Shown: piece after piece, positions 1 through 9,861 of the stretch
Numbering within the stretch: the first letter of the stretch is position 1
Layout of the letters: each line of letters opens with the position of its first letter
Position numbers and translations under genes: made by a program
From: an uncultured Verrucomicrobiota bacterium
GTDB lineage: Bacteria; Verrucomicrobiota; Verrucomicrobiia; Limisphaerales; UBA9464
Reading direction: 5' to 3'
Length of the DNA stretch: 64,000 nt
Assembly: GCA_903939515.1 (NCBI GenBank)
Contig: CAJAHH010000010.1
Span: 124,001 to 188,000 of the forward strand
Notes under the pieces: generated by a model
The model's database searches: none
Seen by the model: only the letters and a program-made list of their open reading frames with translations
Told to the model about the DNA's origin: nothing

Positions 1-8
1 CCGCGTCC

Positions 9-941
9 ATGAACTCACTGAACATCGCCTGCCTGATCATCACCTTCACTGCTGCGGTCGGACTTCGTCAGGGCATGAACCATCGGAGCGATCAAAAGGA
101 ATTGCTGAAGCTTCGTACAGAGGAGCGCACCCTTCAAAATACCATCGCGGAACACGATGCGCGCACCTCCGAATCCAGCCGACGCAGTTCCAATCACCGG
201 TCCGAGCTCGATCAAATCAACGCCGAACTTCGCGCCATCAGCGACGCGATTGTTCGCACGGCCCCCGTACCTGACCCGGAAACCGAGGGCCGCTGGCCTG
301 TCGATCGACCGTACTTCCACCTACCCAAACGCCTCCTCGATCAGATCAGCTACTCGATATTCACAGCGGACGGAAAACCCACCGAGGAAACGAAAATCCT
401 GTTCGGCCTCACGCCCCACGAACGTGAAATGCTTTGGCAGGCTTGGACCGATTTCCGATCCGATCTCCAGGAACTTCAGATTCGATCGGCTGAACGCCTC
501 CCGGATGGCCCTGTGGTCGCAACGGTCGAGCGGAGTGTCCGGTTCCACATGCATGCAATCACCGAGGAACTTGCCGGGCTTCGGTCCCGACTCGATGGTC
601 GGATCGAGCACTATCTCGGCCTCACCCGTGCCCGTCTTCTCGCCGATCCGCTGGATGAGCAGATTTCAAACCTCATTCCTCCCATCGGGGATCGGGAGGT
701 CATCATCGCCTACCAAGCCGACCGCCAAACGGATGGTTCTATCCAACACTACCTGAGCTTCTCAGACCCGGCCGGCACGGTCATGTACAACCAACCTGTC
801 GAATTCCAAATCCCGAATCCGCCTCTCAACTACGGCGAATCCCCTGCTGTCATCGATACAGGTTCCCGCCTCAGCCCGGACTCTGCCCTGTGGAATTACC
901 GTCACCTATTCGGCGATCAACCCCTGTTGTCCGCTCCCTGA
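9..941 (+). CDS. hypothetical protein with N-terminal hydrophobic segment and coiled-coil-like region
   Basis: 310-aa ORF at window edge; frame is open to base 1, so the start could lie upstream. Confidence 0.6.
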   Translation: MNSLNIACLIITFTAAVGLRQGMNHRSDQKELLKLRTEERTLQNTIAEHDARTSESSRRSSNHRSELDQINAELRAISDAIVRTAPVPDPETEGRWPVDRPYFHLPKRLLDQISYSIFTADGKPTEETKILFGLTPHEREMLWQAWTDFRSDLQELQIRSAERLPDGPVVATVERSVRFHMHAITEELAGLRSRLDGRIEHYLGLTRARLLADPLDEQISNLIPPIGDREVIIAYQADRQTDGSIQHYLSFSDPAGTVMYNQPVEFQIPNPPLNYGESPAVIDTGSRLSPDSALWNYRHLFGDQPLLSAP

Positions 942-1186
942 ATCGGAGCGAACCGGTTGGGAGGAAACCGATGGTATGGCGGAATCTTTCGGACGGCGCG
1001 GCGCGGCGCGGGAAGAGCGAGAAGCGAGCCGATTGCCGCCCATCGACCAGCGGACCACGCTTTTGCGCAGAGATAAGCGAGCAATGCACCGAGGCAGCAG
1101 GCTCGTTATGTCCGAACCTTCAGCGTCTGCGATCTCTTGGAAACTGCGAGATGGATACGTTCCCCTACCAACGAACTCACCACGAA

Positions 1187-1221
1187 TTGACAGGATTCTC
1201 GGTAAAACATAGTTTTACAGA
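1187..1221 (+). promoter_or_regulatory. promoter/operator candidate of toxin-antitoxin module
   Basis: TTGACA at 1187-1192; 17 nt downstream TAGTTT; perfect inverted repeat GTAAAAC-ATA-GTTTTAC at 1202-1218, 3 nt before the antitoxin ATG. Confidence 0.5.
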
Positions 1222-1449
1222 ATGGTCAAAACGATCTCCAAGATCGGGAATTCGCAGGGATTGATCTTCGATGCCGCGTTGATGGAATTGGCGCATTTGC
1301 GGGTGGGCGATCAGGTGAACGTGGAGGTCCACGACGGCGGCACGATCACCCTCACCCCCCTCCGCCCCAGACCCTCTCGTGAGGAGGTGTCGGAGGTGAT
1401 CCGGAAGACACTGAAGGACTATGCCCAGACGATGAAAAAGCTGGCATGA
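1222..1449 (+). CDS. AbrB/MazE-type antitoxin
   Basis: MVKTISKIGNSQGLIFDAALMELAHLRVGDQVNVEV is a swapped-hairpin AbrB-like fold; overlaps the downstream toxin ORF. Confidence 0.85.
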   Translation: MVKTISKIGNSQGLIFDAALMELAHLRVGDQVNVEVHDGGTITLTPLRPRPSREEVSEVIRKTLKDYAQTMKKLA

Positions 1450-1853
1450 AGGCGATGCCGGAAGACCCGTTTCATCTCACGGTGGAAATCGTGCGGGAGA
1501 TTCATGACACCGCCATCGCGGAATTCGGAGGTTCCACCGGTGTGCGCGAACTGAGTTTGCTGGAATCGGCGGTTGCCGCCCCTCAGGCGAGCATCGGGGG
1601 CAGGTCGCCTTATGCGGATCTCGCGGAGATGGCGGCGGCCTACCTGTTCTATTTGTGCAGAAACCACCCGTTCATCGACGGTAACAAGCGGGCGGCACTC
1701 GGTGCATGCCTCGTGTTCCTGAGGTTGAACGGCCTCGAACCGGAAGCCGACAGCCCGGCGTGGGAAGAACTCACGCTGGCCGTAGCCGCTAGCGAGATCG
1801 ACCGTGAAGGAACCACCACCCGCCTGAGGCGCCTCCTGCCGAAGCGACACTGA
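1446..1853 (+). CDS. doc: Doc-type (Fic family) death-on-curing toxin
   Basis: Fic motif HPFIDGNKR; 135 aa; coupled to antitoxin (4-nt overlap). Confidence 0.88.
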   Translation: MKAMPEDPFHLTVEIVREIHDTAIAEFGGSTGVRELSLLESAVAAPQASIGGRSPYADLAEMAAAYLFYLCRNHPFIDGNKRAALGACLVFLRLNGLEPEADSPAWEELTLAVAASEIDREGTTTRLRRLLPKRH

Positions 1854-1872
1854 TCCACAGCACAGTCGGAAA

Positions 1873-1920
1873 GTAGTCCACAAACGCCCGGTGAGGGTAG
1901 TTCGTAAACGCCCGGTGAGG
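1873..1920. repeat. two tandem 24-bp units GTAGTYCRYAAACGCCCGGTGAGG
   Basis: gtagtccacaaacgcccggtgagg / gtagttcgtaaacgcccggtgagg, 3 mismatches; intergenic. Confidence 0.85.
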
Positions 1921-2027
1921 GCACCGAGCCTACAGCCTACCCAACCCACGAAGTCACCGTGTAGGCCGTGGCCCCTACCCGGCGTCCCCCACGCCAAACC
2001 CAAACGACAAATGGAAAGTAGGCAGGC

Positions 2028-5000
2028 TCACCGCTGCGAGAGCAGGTAGGCTAGGAGGTGGTGGAAGTCACCCGGGCTGAGGGTCTCGCCGAAGGTGTCG
2101 GGCATGAGGGACAGCTCACTTTCTTGCTTTTGGGTCACGGTTGATTTCTTTACGGAGAACTCCTTGCCAGCCGGATCGACCAGTACGAGCAGGTCACCTT
2201 CCTCGCGGCGCATTAATCCCGCCAGTTCGTCGCCATCCTGGGTGGTGATGCGGGTTTGGCGGAAGGCGTGGTCCACATTGCGGTTGGGATCCAAGATGTC
2301 CTCGCACAAGCGCTCGACTCCTCGGTTGCCGATGCCGGTCAACTGAGGCCCCACCAACCCGCCGACGCCTCCCAACTGATGGCAGGCCTGGCAATTTTGC
2401 TGGAAGATCCGCAAACCCTCCGAGGGCTTGGCTTGGGCGCGGTCGAAGCCATCGCGGCGGGCGGCCAAGAGCTTTTCGCGAGCCTCATCCGCCTGGGGCA
2501 GTCCACGCGTCAGCTTCTCAACTCGCTCGGTCCATCGGTCCGGATTGGCCCGCTGCAGGCGCTCACGCGCACCCGCTTGCTGGAGGATGCGCGGCGAGGC
2601 CAACCCCTGCTCCACCGATTTCAGGAAGACCTCGGCTCCCTCGCGGTTGGCCGTCAGGGCGATGGCCCATTGCAGCTGGACTCGATACGCAACTCCTTTG
2701 AACGCGGCCGAAACCGCCGCCCGACTCTCAGGCGTATTGCGCTCGGCCAAGATCACGCCCAGGCGTTCCCGAAGCGACTGCGGTTGGCCGCCATCAGCCA
2801 GAACGGCCGAGGCCACCGTGACACCCCGGACCGAATCCAGGGCCATGAGTGCCTTCGCAGCGACCGCCCGCGGCTCCGATTCGCCCGGACGGGACACCCA
2901 CGCCTCCAACTGGGGTACCAACTCCTTCAACCCAAGCCGCGCCGCCAATTCCGCCGCTCCGGCCGCACGTTCGGCCAGGGCGCGGGGCGATGCGGTGGGC
3001 AGCACCGGCGCTCCCTCGACCCCACCGATCGCCAACCAGGCGTAGGCATCGCCCGTGTCGGCGTCGGTCACCTCGATCACGCCGCGCTTTCCCGGATGCG
3101 CTCGGGTATCCCACACCACCGGGATCAGGGTGTCGCTCCGAGGCGGGCGGACTTCGAGAAGCACCGCGCCTGAAACCGCGTCCTTCAACCGCACGCCATT
3201 CACGTGCTTGGCCGGCTTGTCGGGATAGCCGTCGTGACCGCAGAGCCAGAAGCGAATCTCCCCACCCAGGTCGAATTCGGGCGACCGAAGAATACCCGTC
3301 TTCTGCTCGCCTCGCGCGAGACTCGAGAGAACCCGCAGCGGTGGTCCATCGGCACGCCGGCGTTCCTGATAATCCCAAGGGCTCTCCGTCGGAGGATTCA
3401 GCGGCGTCTGAATCCAGTTCGAGTCGGTTCCGGAGGTCAGAAGGCGCGAGGCCAGTTCTGCCCCCCACGCCTTCAAGGCGGGAGTGAGCGAGGCGCCCCG
3501 TTGCTGGAGTCCCTGATCCATGGAACCGAAGAGGGTGAACTGGAAATCCAGCTGATTGTCAAAACGCCGCCGAACAAATCCGGACAGCGCTGACCATTGG
3601 CTTTCCGGTGCGTATCGGGCCGCGTGGCGCAGGGCTTCCGCCAGAGTGGGAACGGTCTTCCCATCGAGCTGATCCAGCCGACCGATCAAGTACGAAGCCG
3701 CCTCGGCCGAAGGCACCGCGAGCACGACATCAGCCAGGGCGCGTTGATCCGATTGCGACCAGTCGTTGCGCGACAAGACATGAGCAAAAATGCCCGGGGC
3801 CTGGAGGTGATCTCGAAGGGCCTTGCGCAGCACATACACCCCGTGGGTGTCCGCTGCCGGAATTCGGCTGAGCGCGTCCAGAATCGGCCGAAGATTCTCT
3901 CGGTGCGGCCACTGCCCCAAGACCTCGGCGGCGCAGCGGACTTCCAGACCCTCACTCGAACCCAATCGAGCTCGAACGACGGCCAGCGTTTCCGCATCCA
4001 CCGCCATTCCGCGAGCCTGGGCGTCATTTTCATGGGCCAGGATGCCTCGCTCGGCGATCAACCGGAGGGCATGGACACGGACCAAGGAATCCCTTGGGTC
4101 GGACAAGTCAGCCAAAAAATCCTTACCCTTCAAGCCCGCCTCAGCGCCACCCAACCGGTGCTGGAGCCACAGGGCGGAAACCCGCACCGCAGAGGCACGC
4201 TCGGCGCTTTCCGAACTTGCACTAAGTTTCTGGCCACGGGCTTTCACCGCAGCTCGGCGCACCGCCGGCAACGCCTTGGACCCGAACCGGTCTTGGATTT
4301 CTCCCATCGCCAACAGCCGACGGCTCAAGCTGGGTGAACCCAGTTCGCCAACCAAACCGTCAAGGTCGGTGGCCAAGGCCGGCGACCGCAGCCGAGCCTT
4401 GCCGTCGGTTCCCTTATAGACCACCCGCCACAACCGCCCACGCTCCCGGTCGCGGCCGGGGTGGGTCAACGGCACCTCGTAGTGGCCGATGATGCGGTTG
4501 TAAAAGTCGGCGATGTAGAGAGCGCCGTCCGGCCCGAGGGTGGCATCAACAGGCCGGAACCACGGATCGGTGGTAGTGAGGAAATCGGACTGCTCGGTGG
4601 CCTTCGGTGTGGACCCATTGAAGGTGATCGTGTCGCGGTTCAGGCGGCTGGTCATCACGTTGCCGATGAAGAGCGTGTCGCGATATTCGGCGGGCCAGAG
4701 GTTGTCGTTGTAGTAGACAGCCCCATCAATGGCCGTGCTGCCGTGGGCGTGCTCGAGCATCACCGGAGCGAAGCCAAGCCCGTCATGGGGTTTGCCGAAG
4801 CTGGGATACCAACCTCCAGTCAACAGTTGGTACAGAGGGGCACTGTGGCAGTCGCTGGAATAGAGGTTTCCGCGGGCATCCCAAGCCAGACCAAACGGAT
4901 TTACCTGACCGTGCGTGTGGTGCTCGATACGGGAACCATCGAGGCGGATGCGGTAGGTGTTGCCCGAGTTCAAATCCACATGACTGCCGTCGCGGGCCGT

Positions 5001-5624
5001 GACATGGGAGTCGTTGTTGAACCCGTGCGTTGCGTAGAGCCAGCCATCGAAGCCACGGCGGAACGAGGCCTGGTTGCCATGGGTATCACGGGTGTGATCG
5101 AAGGGCCCGTAAAGAGGGGTCCGCTTGTCGGCCTTGCCGTCACCATCGGTGTCCTCGAGCAGCCAGATATGGGGGATGCTCCAGACGAGCGCCTTCCAAT
5201 GGCTGTTGTCGGTGCGGAAGGGATACACCCCGATGGGAATATTCAGGCCGTCGGCAAACTGGGTCACCTTGCGGGCGCGACCGTCTGGACCAAAATCCTC
5301 GAAGATCATTACCCGGTCCCGACCGACCCGGTTGGTGGGCGCAGCCCAAGGGTATTCGATACTGGTCGTGACCCAAAGCCGACCCGCCGCATCAAAGGCG
5401 AGGTTCATGGGCTTGTGGATGTCGGGCTCGTTGGCCACCAACTGAATTTCGAATCCGGGCGGTAATCGGAAAGCCTTTGCCTGATCGGCCGGACTCACCG
5501 GTTCACTCGTGCGGACGCCCAAGGCCAGGTCGGGATCGTCCGCACCGAGCACCGCTCCACCCACCCAAGAGAGAGCGGCAACAACAGCGGTGACGAAACA
5601 ATTGCAAGCTCTCGGGATTCTCAT
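2028..5624 (-). CDS. PVC-type heme-binding membrane-bound dehydrogenase with HEAT-like repeats and C-terminal cytochrome c domain
   Basis: N-terminal RLPPGFEIQLVANEPDIHKPMNLAFDAAGRLWVTTSIEYPW; C-terminal CQACHQLGG heme motif; 1198 aa with signal peptide. Confidence 0.88.
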   Translation of the reverse strand: MRIPRACNCFVTAVVAALSWVGGAVLGADDPDLALGVRTSEPVSPADQAKAFRLPPGFEIQLVANEPDIHKPMNLAFDAAGRLWVTTSIEYPWAAPTNRVGRDRVMIFEDFGPDGRARKVTQFADGLNIPIGVYPFRTDNSHWKALVWSIPHIWLLEDTDGDGKADKRTPLYGPFDHTRDTHGNQASFRRGFDGWLYATHGFNNDSHVTARDGSHVDLNSGNTYRIRLDGSRIEHHTHGQVNPFGLAWDARGNLYSSDCHSAPLYQLLTGGWYPSFGKPHDGLGFAPVMLEHAHGSTAIDGAVYYNDNLWPAEYRDTLFIGNVMTSRLNRDTITFNGSTPKATEQSDFLTTTDPWFRPVDATLGPDGALYIADFYNRIIGHYEVPLTHPGRDRERGRLWRVVYKGTDGKARLRSPALATDLDGLVGELGSPSLSRRLLAMGEIQDRFGSKALPAVRRAAVKARGQKLSASSESAERASAVRVSALWLQHRLGGAEAGLKGKDFLADLSDPRDSLVRVHALRLIAERGILAHENDAQARGMAVDAETLAVVRARLGSSEGLEVRCAAEVLGQWPHRENLRPILDALSRIPAADTHGVYVLRKALRDHLQAPGIFAHVLSRNDWSQSDQRALADVVLAVPSAEAASYLIGRLDQLDGKTVPTLAEALRHAARYAPESQWSALSGFVRRRFDNQLDFQFTLFGSMDQGLQQRGASLTPALKAWGAELASRLLTSGTDSNWIQTPLNPPTESPWDYQERRRADGPPLRVLSSLARGEQKTGILRSPEFDLGGEIRFWLCGHDGYPDKPAKHVNGVRLKDAVSGAVLLEVRPPRSDTLIPVVWDTRAHPGKRGVIEVTDADTGDAYAWLAIGGVEGAPVLPTASPRALAERAAGAAELAARLGLKELVPQLEAWVSRPGESEPRAVAAKALMALDSVRGVTVASAVLADGGQPQSLRERLGVILAERNTPESRAAVSAAFKGVAYRVQLQWAIALTANREGAEVFLKSVEQGLASPRILQQAGARERLQRANPDRWTERVEKLTRGLPQADEAREKLLAARRDGFDRAQAKPSEGLRIFQQNCQACHQLGGVGGLVGPQLTGIGNRGVERLCEDILDPNRNVDHAFRQTRITTQDGDELAGLMRREEGDLLVLVDPAGKEFSVKKSTVTQKQESELSLMPDTFGETLSPGDFHHLLAYLLSQR

Positions 5625-5835
5625 GACGCGGCGGTGAAAGGGACACTATCTCTGCGAGAACACAAAATAAACCCCGGAGGTTCCCGGTCTACGACCTAGG
5701 GTGCGCTCAGGTTGTGGGCGGGTCTTACTGACAGCCTAAACCGAGTGGGATGCTCCAACTTCAAAATCACTCCTTTCATCGAACACACCACCTACCCGCT
5801 TTTTATTTCAGAGCGACTTTCCTAACCTCCAGCCG

Positions 5836-8508
5836 ATGGCCGCTGAAGCAACACTCACCCCAATGATGGCGCAGTATCGCCGTATTAAGGGGGAACTCCC
5901 AAAGGACGTGCTCCTGCTGTTCCGACTGGGGGATTTCTATGAGATGTTCTTCGAAGATGCGGTGGTGAGTTCCCAACTCCTGCAACTCACTCTGACCCAG
6001 CGCAACGGCATCCCGATGTGCGGCCTACCCCACCACGCGGCCAACAACTACATCGGCCGCCTGCTCAAGGCCGGGCGGAAGGTGGCCATTTGTGATCAGA
6101 CCGAAGAGGCCAAGCCCGGCAAACTGGTGCAGCGAGAAGTCACTTCTATCTTGTCGCCGGGAACCCACTTCGACGACCGACTGTTGCGGGCCGAGCGGAA
6201 CAACTTTCTGGCGTCCATCGCCCTCCACGGCAACACCTACGGACTGGCCTGCGTCGACCTCACGACGGGAGATTTCCGACTCACAGAACTCACGGGCGAC
6301 AAAGCCCTCTTGGCCGAGTTGGAGCGCCTGCGTCCGGCCGAACTCATTTTTCCCGGAGCCTCCAAGGCGTTATCAGAGTTATTGAGCGAGAACAGCACAC
6401 AGCTCTCGCCCCATGACGACTGGGTTTTCATGCCTGAGACGGCCCTCTTTACCCTGCGCGAACACTTTAAGGTGGCCTCGCTCGATGGGTTCGGCCTGCG
6501 CAACCGCACCGCAGCCACCGGTGCCGCCGGAGCCATTCTCCATTACCTCAGCACTCACTTGCGCCGCGACGTGGCGCACCTGACCCGGCTCGGCTTCTAC
6601 GAAGTAGCCGACTACCTCATCCTCGACTCCATTTCGCTGCGCAATCTGGAGATCCTAGAACCCATCCATGCAGACGCTCTCCGCAACACCACGCTCTTCG
6701 GAGCCCTGAACCACACCGTAACACCGATGGGGGCCCGCCGATTGCGTGACTGGCTCACCCAACCTCTGGCCGCCGAAGAACCGATCCGACGACGGCAAGA
6801 CGCCGTGAAGTCCTGGCTCGATCATCCGCCCGCCCTGGCCGCCTTCCGGGCCCGATTGGCCGAGGTTCGCGACCTCGAACGAACGCTCAGCCGGCTCAGT
6901 CTCGGCAGCGGGAATGCGCGGGACCTTCTGGCGCTACGACTCGCTTTAGAGCAACTGCCCTCCGTCAAGGCGGCCGTGGCCGGGGCCACCCTGCCCGGGC
7001 CCGACGCCGCGCAGAGCGACCTGCTCCCGGGCCCGGCGACGAAGGACAGTCTCGAACCCCCGGAGCTCGGACGCTTGGGCTCCCTGCTCCGCGAACTCCC
7101 CGACCTCATCGAACTGCTCGGCCACGCCGTCGCCGATGAACCACCCTTGGCGGTGAAGGAGGGCGGGATGATTCGGGACGGCTTCAGCCCGGAGTTGGAC
7201 GAACTCCGCTCGGCGGCCCGAGGCGGCAAGGACTGGCTGGCCAAGCTTCAACAAGACGAGATCGCCCGCACCGGCATTCCGTCGCTGAAAGTCGGCTTCA
7301 ACTCGGTGTTTGGCTATTACATCGAAGTCACCAAATCGCACCTCGCCAAGGTACCGGGTGACTATGTGCGCAAACAGACCGTGGCCAGCGGCGAGCGCTT
7401 CATCACCCAAGACCTCAAGGTCATGGAATCGAAGATCCTCGGTTCCGAAGAACGGGCCACGAAGTTGGAGTACGACTTGTTCCTTCGCCTGCGCGAGGAG
7501 GTGCTCAACCACCTCAAGTCTATCCAAGAAACCGCCTCCGCACTGGGGCAACTCGATGTCTTGGCCAGCTTCGCCGAGTTGGCGCGGATCCAGGGGTGGA
7601 ACCGGCCGGAGGTTCGAGACGAGGGGCGCATCCAAATCCAAGAAGGCCGTCACCCGGTGCTGGAGTTGCGGATGACCGAGGAGCGATTCGTCCCCAACGA
7701 CACCGACCTCAATTTGGAGAGCCACCAAATCGCCCTCATCACCGGCCCCAACATGGCCGGCAAGAGCACATATATCCGGCAAGTGGCGCTGCTGGCGGTG
7801 CTCGCCCACACCGGTTCCTACATCCCGGTTGCCTCGGCGCGCATCGACCTGTGCGATCGCATCTTCACGCGGATTGGCGCCAGCGATGACCTGGCCCGCG
7901 GCCAGAGCACCTTCATGGTGGAAATGAGCGAGACAGCCAATATTCTCAACAATGCCACCCGACGCAGCCTGATTATCCTCGATGAGATTGGCCGTGGCAC
8001 AAGCACGTTCGACGGACTGAGCTTGGCCTGGAGCATCGTCGAGCACCTGCATCATCAAGTCGGGGCCAAGTCCCTCTTTGCGACCCATTATCACGAATTG
8101 ACCGAGCTCGCCTCGCCTCATGGCAGCGAATCGACGAACTCACAGAACTCGGCCTCCGAAAGAGCCTCGGGCCGACTACCTCGAGTGCGGAACTACAACG
8201 TCGCGGTTCGGGAGTGGAATGATCAGATCATCTTCCTGCGCAAGATTCAGCCCGGACCCGCCGACAAGAGCTACGGCATCCAAGTCGCGCGACTGGCCGG
8301 GGTACCTCGACCGGTCATCGATCGCGCTAAAACTATCCTAAGAGTCCTTGAGGAGGCCGAACTCAACTTGCAACACGTGGCCGCGCCGGACAGCGGGTCC
8401 CCGGGCGAGACCGATCCCGGCAGTGGCCGATCCCGAAGGGTCCGTCGTCTCGAGCGCGATGCGCTGCAAGAGCTAACACCGCCGCCCCAGCTGGACCTCT
8501 TTTCCTGA
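5836..8508 (+). CDS. mutS: DNA mismatch repair protein MutS
   Basis: TPMMAQYRRIKGELPKDVLLLFRLGDFYEMFFEDA; Walker A GPNMAGKSTYIRQ; DEIGRGTSTFDG. Confidence 0.98.
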   Translation: MAAEATLTPMMAQYRRIKGELPKDVLLLFRLGDFYEMFFEDAVVSSQLLQLTLTQRNGIPMCGLPHHAANNYIGRLLKAGRKVAICDQTEEAKPGKLVQREVTSILSPGTHFDDRLLRAERNNFLASIALHGNTYGLACVDLTTGDFRLTELTGDKALLAELERLRPAELIFPGASKALSELLSENSTQLSPHDDWVFMPETALFTLREHFKVASLDGFGLRNRTAATGAAGAILHYLSTHLRRDVAHLTRLGFYEVADYLILDSISLRNLEILEPIHADALRNTTLFGALNHTVTPMGARRLRDWLTQPLAAEEPIRRRQDAVKSWLDHPPALAAFRARLAEVRDLERTLSRLSLGSGNARDLLALRLALEQLPSVKAAVAGATLPGPDAAQSDLLPGPATKDSLEPPELGRLGSLLRELPDLIELLGHAVADEPPLAVKEGGMIRDGFSPELDELRSAARGGKDWLAKLQQDEIARTGIPSLKVGFNSVFGYYIEVTKSHLAKVPGDYVRKQTVASGERFITQDLKVMESKILGSEERATKLEYDLFLRLREEVLNHLKSIQETASALGQLDVLASFAELARIQGWNRPEVRDEGRIQIQEGRHPVLELRMTEERFVPNDTDLNLESHQIALITGPNMAGKSTYIRQVALLAVLAHTGSYIPVASARIDLCDRIFTRIGASDDLARGQSTFMVEMSETANILNNATRRSLIILDEIGRGTSTFDGLSLAWSIVEHLHHQVGAKSLFATHYHELTELASPHGSESTNSQNSASERASGRLPRVRNYNVAVREWNDQIIFLRKIQPGPADKSYGIQVARLAGVPRPVIDRAKTILRVLEEAELNLQHVAAPDSGSPGETDPGSGRSRRVRRLERDALQELTPPPQLDLFS

Positions 8509-8694
8509 GGGCCTACCTGCAAACCCGAAGCAACGGGGCGATGGAAGGTTTTGAACTAGCCCGGGAACGAACGAGGGATTAACTCGGCATAGACGCCGGA
8601 ACTGGCCCAAAACGCCCGGTGACCGAGGAGCGAACAAAGCCCCTCGGCGCAGCGAGCCCGTCTGAATTGAGACAAGGACTAAACCTTGACCCGT

Positions 8695-9816
8695 TCAGAA
8701 CTTGAACTGAACGCCTGCCATGGCCCCGAACACGGAGCCCAGTTGAATACTGGTACCGCGGCCTTGCGACGAAAAGTTCAGATCCGAATTCGACTGAATG
8801 TCGCCGCCAGCGAAGACCGACCAGCTCGGGGTGATGGCGAAATCCACCAAGGCCCGGGCATAGAATCCCGGACGCCAATCCGCACGGGAGGCGTTGACCG
8901 TCAGGTTCGGAGTCTCACCACCAAACTTCGCCAGGTTTCCGGTAAAGGTAGTGGACTCACTGAAGCGCAAGTCGGCCTGAGCATAAATGGTGCAGAAGCC
9001 GGCTCCCAGACCCACCGTCAACCGGTCGGTCACCGGCAACTCGACCCAGGGGCCGAACTTGACCGTGTGCAAGTCGGTCGAGACGGCCGCATTCAACGAG
9101 TTGAACGAGTTGATGCTGACGTCTTGCACCTCGGAAGACCGCACGGGAACCTCGGAAGACCGCACGGGATCGAAGTCCACGACTGGAGCAACGGGCCCGC
9201 CAGGGACCGGCCCAAAATATCCGCCCTGATATCCCGCAGACGGGGGAACGATGCCGCCCAATGAGTACACCGACTGGCGACGGGTGGCCGTGCCGGAGAC
9301 CGTACTGGAGGCCGACGCGTCGAAGGTGGTGAAACCATAACCTGCCTCGACGCCCCAATGACCCGTCCGCTTCTTGAAGGACCGGAAACTGTAAAGTTCG
9401 TACATCGCCCACAACTCCCCTCCATAGGCGGTGCTGCCCCCGCTGCCATCCAACGTCCCCACCCGTGGCACCTGATCGAATCGAGTCAGCGTGAGTTCAT
9501 TTCCAGCAACCTGATTTTCGCGCTGATAACCCCAATTCCAAGTCGCGGATCCCGGATTGGCGGACACTGCACCTGCATTGGTCGAGGTAGAGGTGTTCGA
9601 TCCCAACAGCACATAACCATCGGCGAATTGCCCGGCCGCACCCGACAGGGGCACCTGAGTATCGGTGAACGAGGCTTTGAGGTTGAACTGCACCCGACCC
9701 GCTAGGCGGAAACGGATGCCCAAGGGCTCGGGCGCATCCTCATTCTGAGCGCGGGCAGACAAGGCGGCACTGGTGGCGAGGAGCAGGAGGGCGGTGCGTT
9801 GAATCGAAGGACTCAT
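8695..9816 (-). CDS. outer-membrane beta-barrel-like hypothetical protein
   Basis: signal peptide MSPSIQRTALLLLATSAALSARA; alternating strands; C-terminal aromatic GVQFKF; ORF extends to 9837. Confidence 0.6.
   Translation of the reverse strand: MSPSIQRTALLLLATSAALSARAQNEDAPEPLGIRFRLAGRVQFNLKASFTDTQVPLSGAAGQFADGYVLLGSNTSTSTNAGAVSANPGSATWNWGYQRENQVAGNELTLTRFDQVPRVGTLDGSGGSTAYGGELWAMYELYSFRSFKKRTGHWGVEAGYGFTTFDASASSTVSGTATRRQSVYSLGGIVPPSAGYQGGYFGPVPGGPVAPVVDFDPVRSSEVPVRSSEVQDVSINSFNSLNAAVSTDLHTVKFGPWVELPVTDRLTVGLGAGFCTIYAQADLRFSESTTFTGNLAKFGGETPNLTVNASRADWRPGFYARALVDFAITPSWSVFAGGDIQSNSDLNFSSQGRGTSIQLGSVFGAMAGVQFKF
9128..9169. repeat. perfect 21-bp tandem duplication inside CDS
   Basis: acctcggaagaccgcacggga x2, encoding a duplicated PVRSSEV heptapeptide. 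Confidence 0.95.
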
Positions 9817-9861
9817 GGCGGTAAAAGTCGACGTCAAGAGAGGCGAAGAAGGGACTGAATT

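Noticed and set aside
4461-5465. 334-aa plus-strand ORF (also 2256-3173) opposite the heme-binding dehydrogenase
   Set aside because: No recognisable domain; lies entirely antisense to a well-supported CDS.
6946-8121. 391-aa minus-strand ORF opposite mutS
   Set aside because: Antisense shadow ORF in high-GC DNA; the plus strand is unambiguous MutS.
9128-9169. 21-bp tandem repeat as a CRISPR
   Set aside because: No spacer; in-frame coding duplication.
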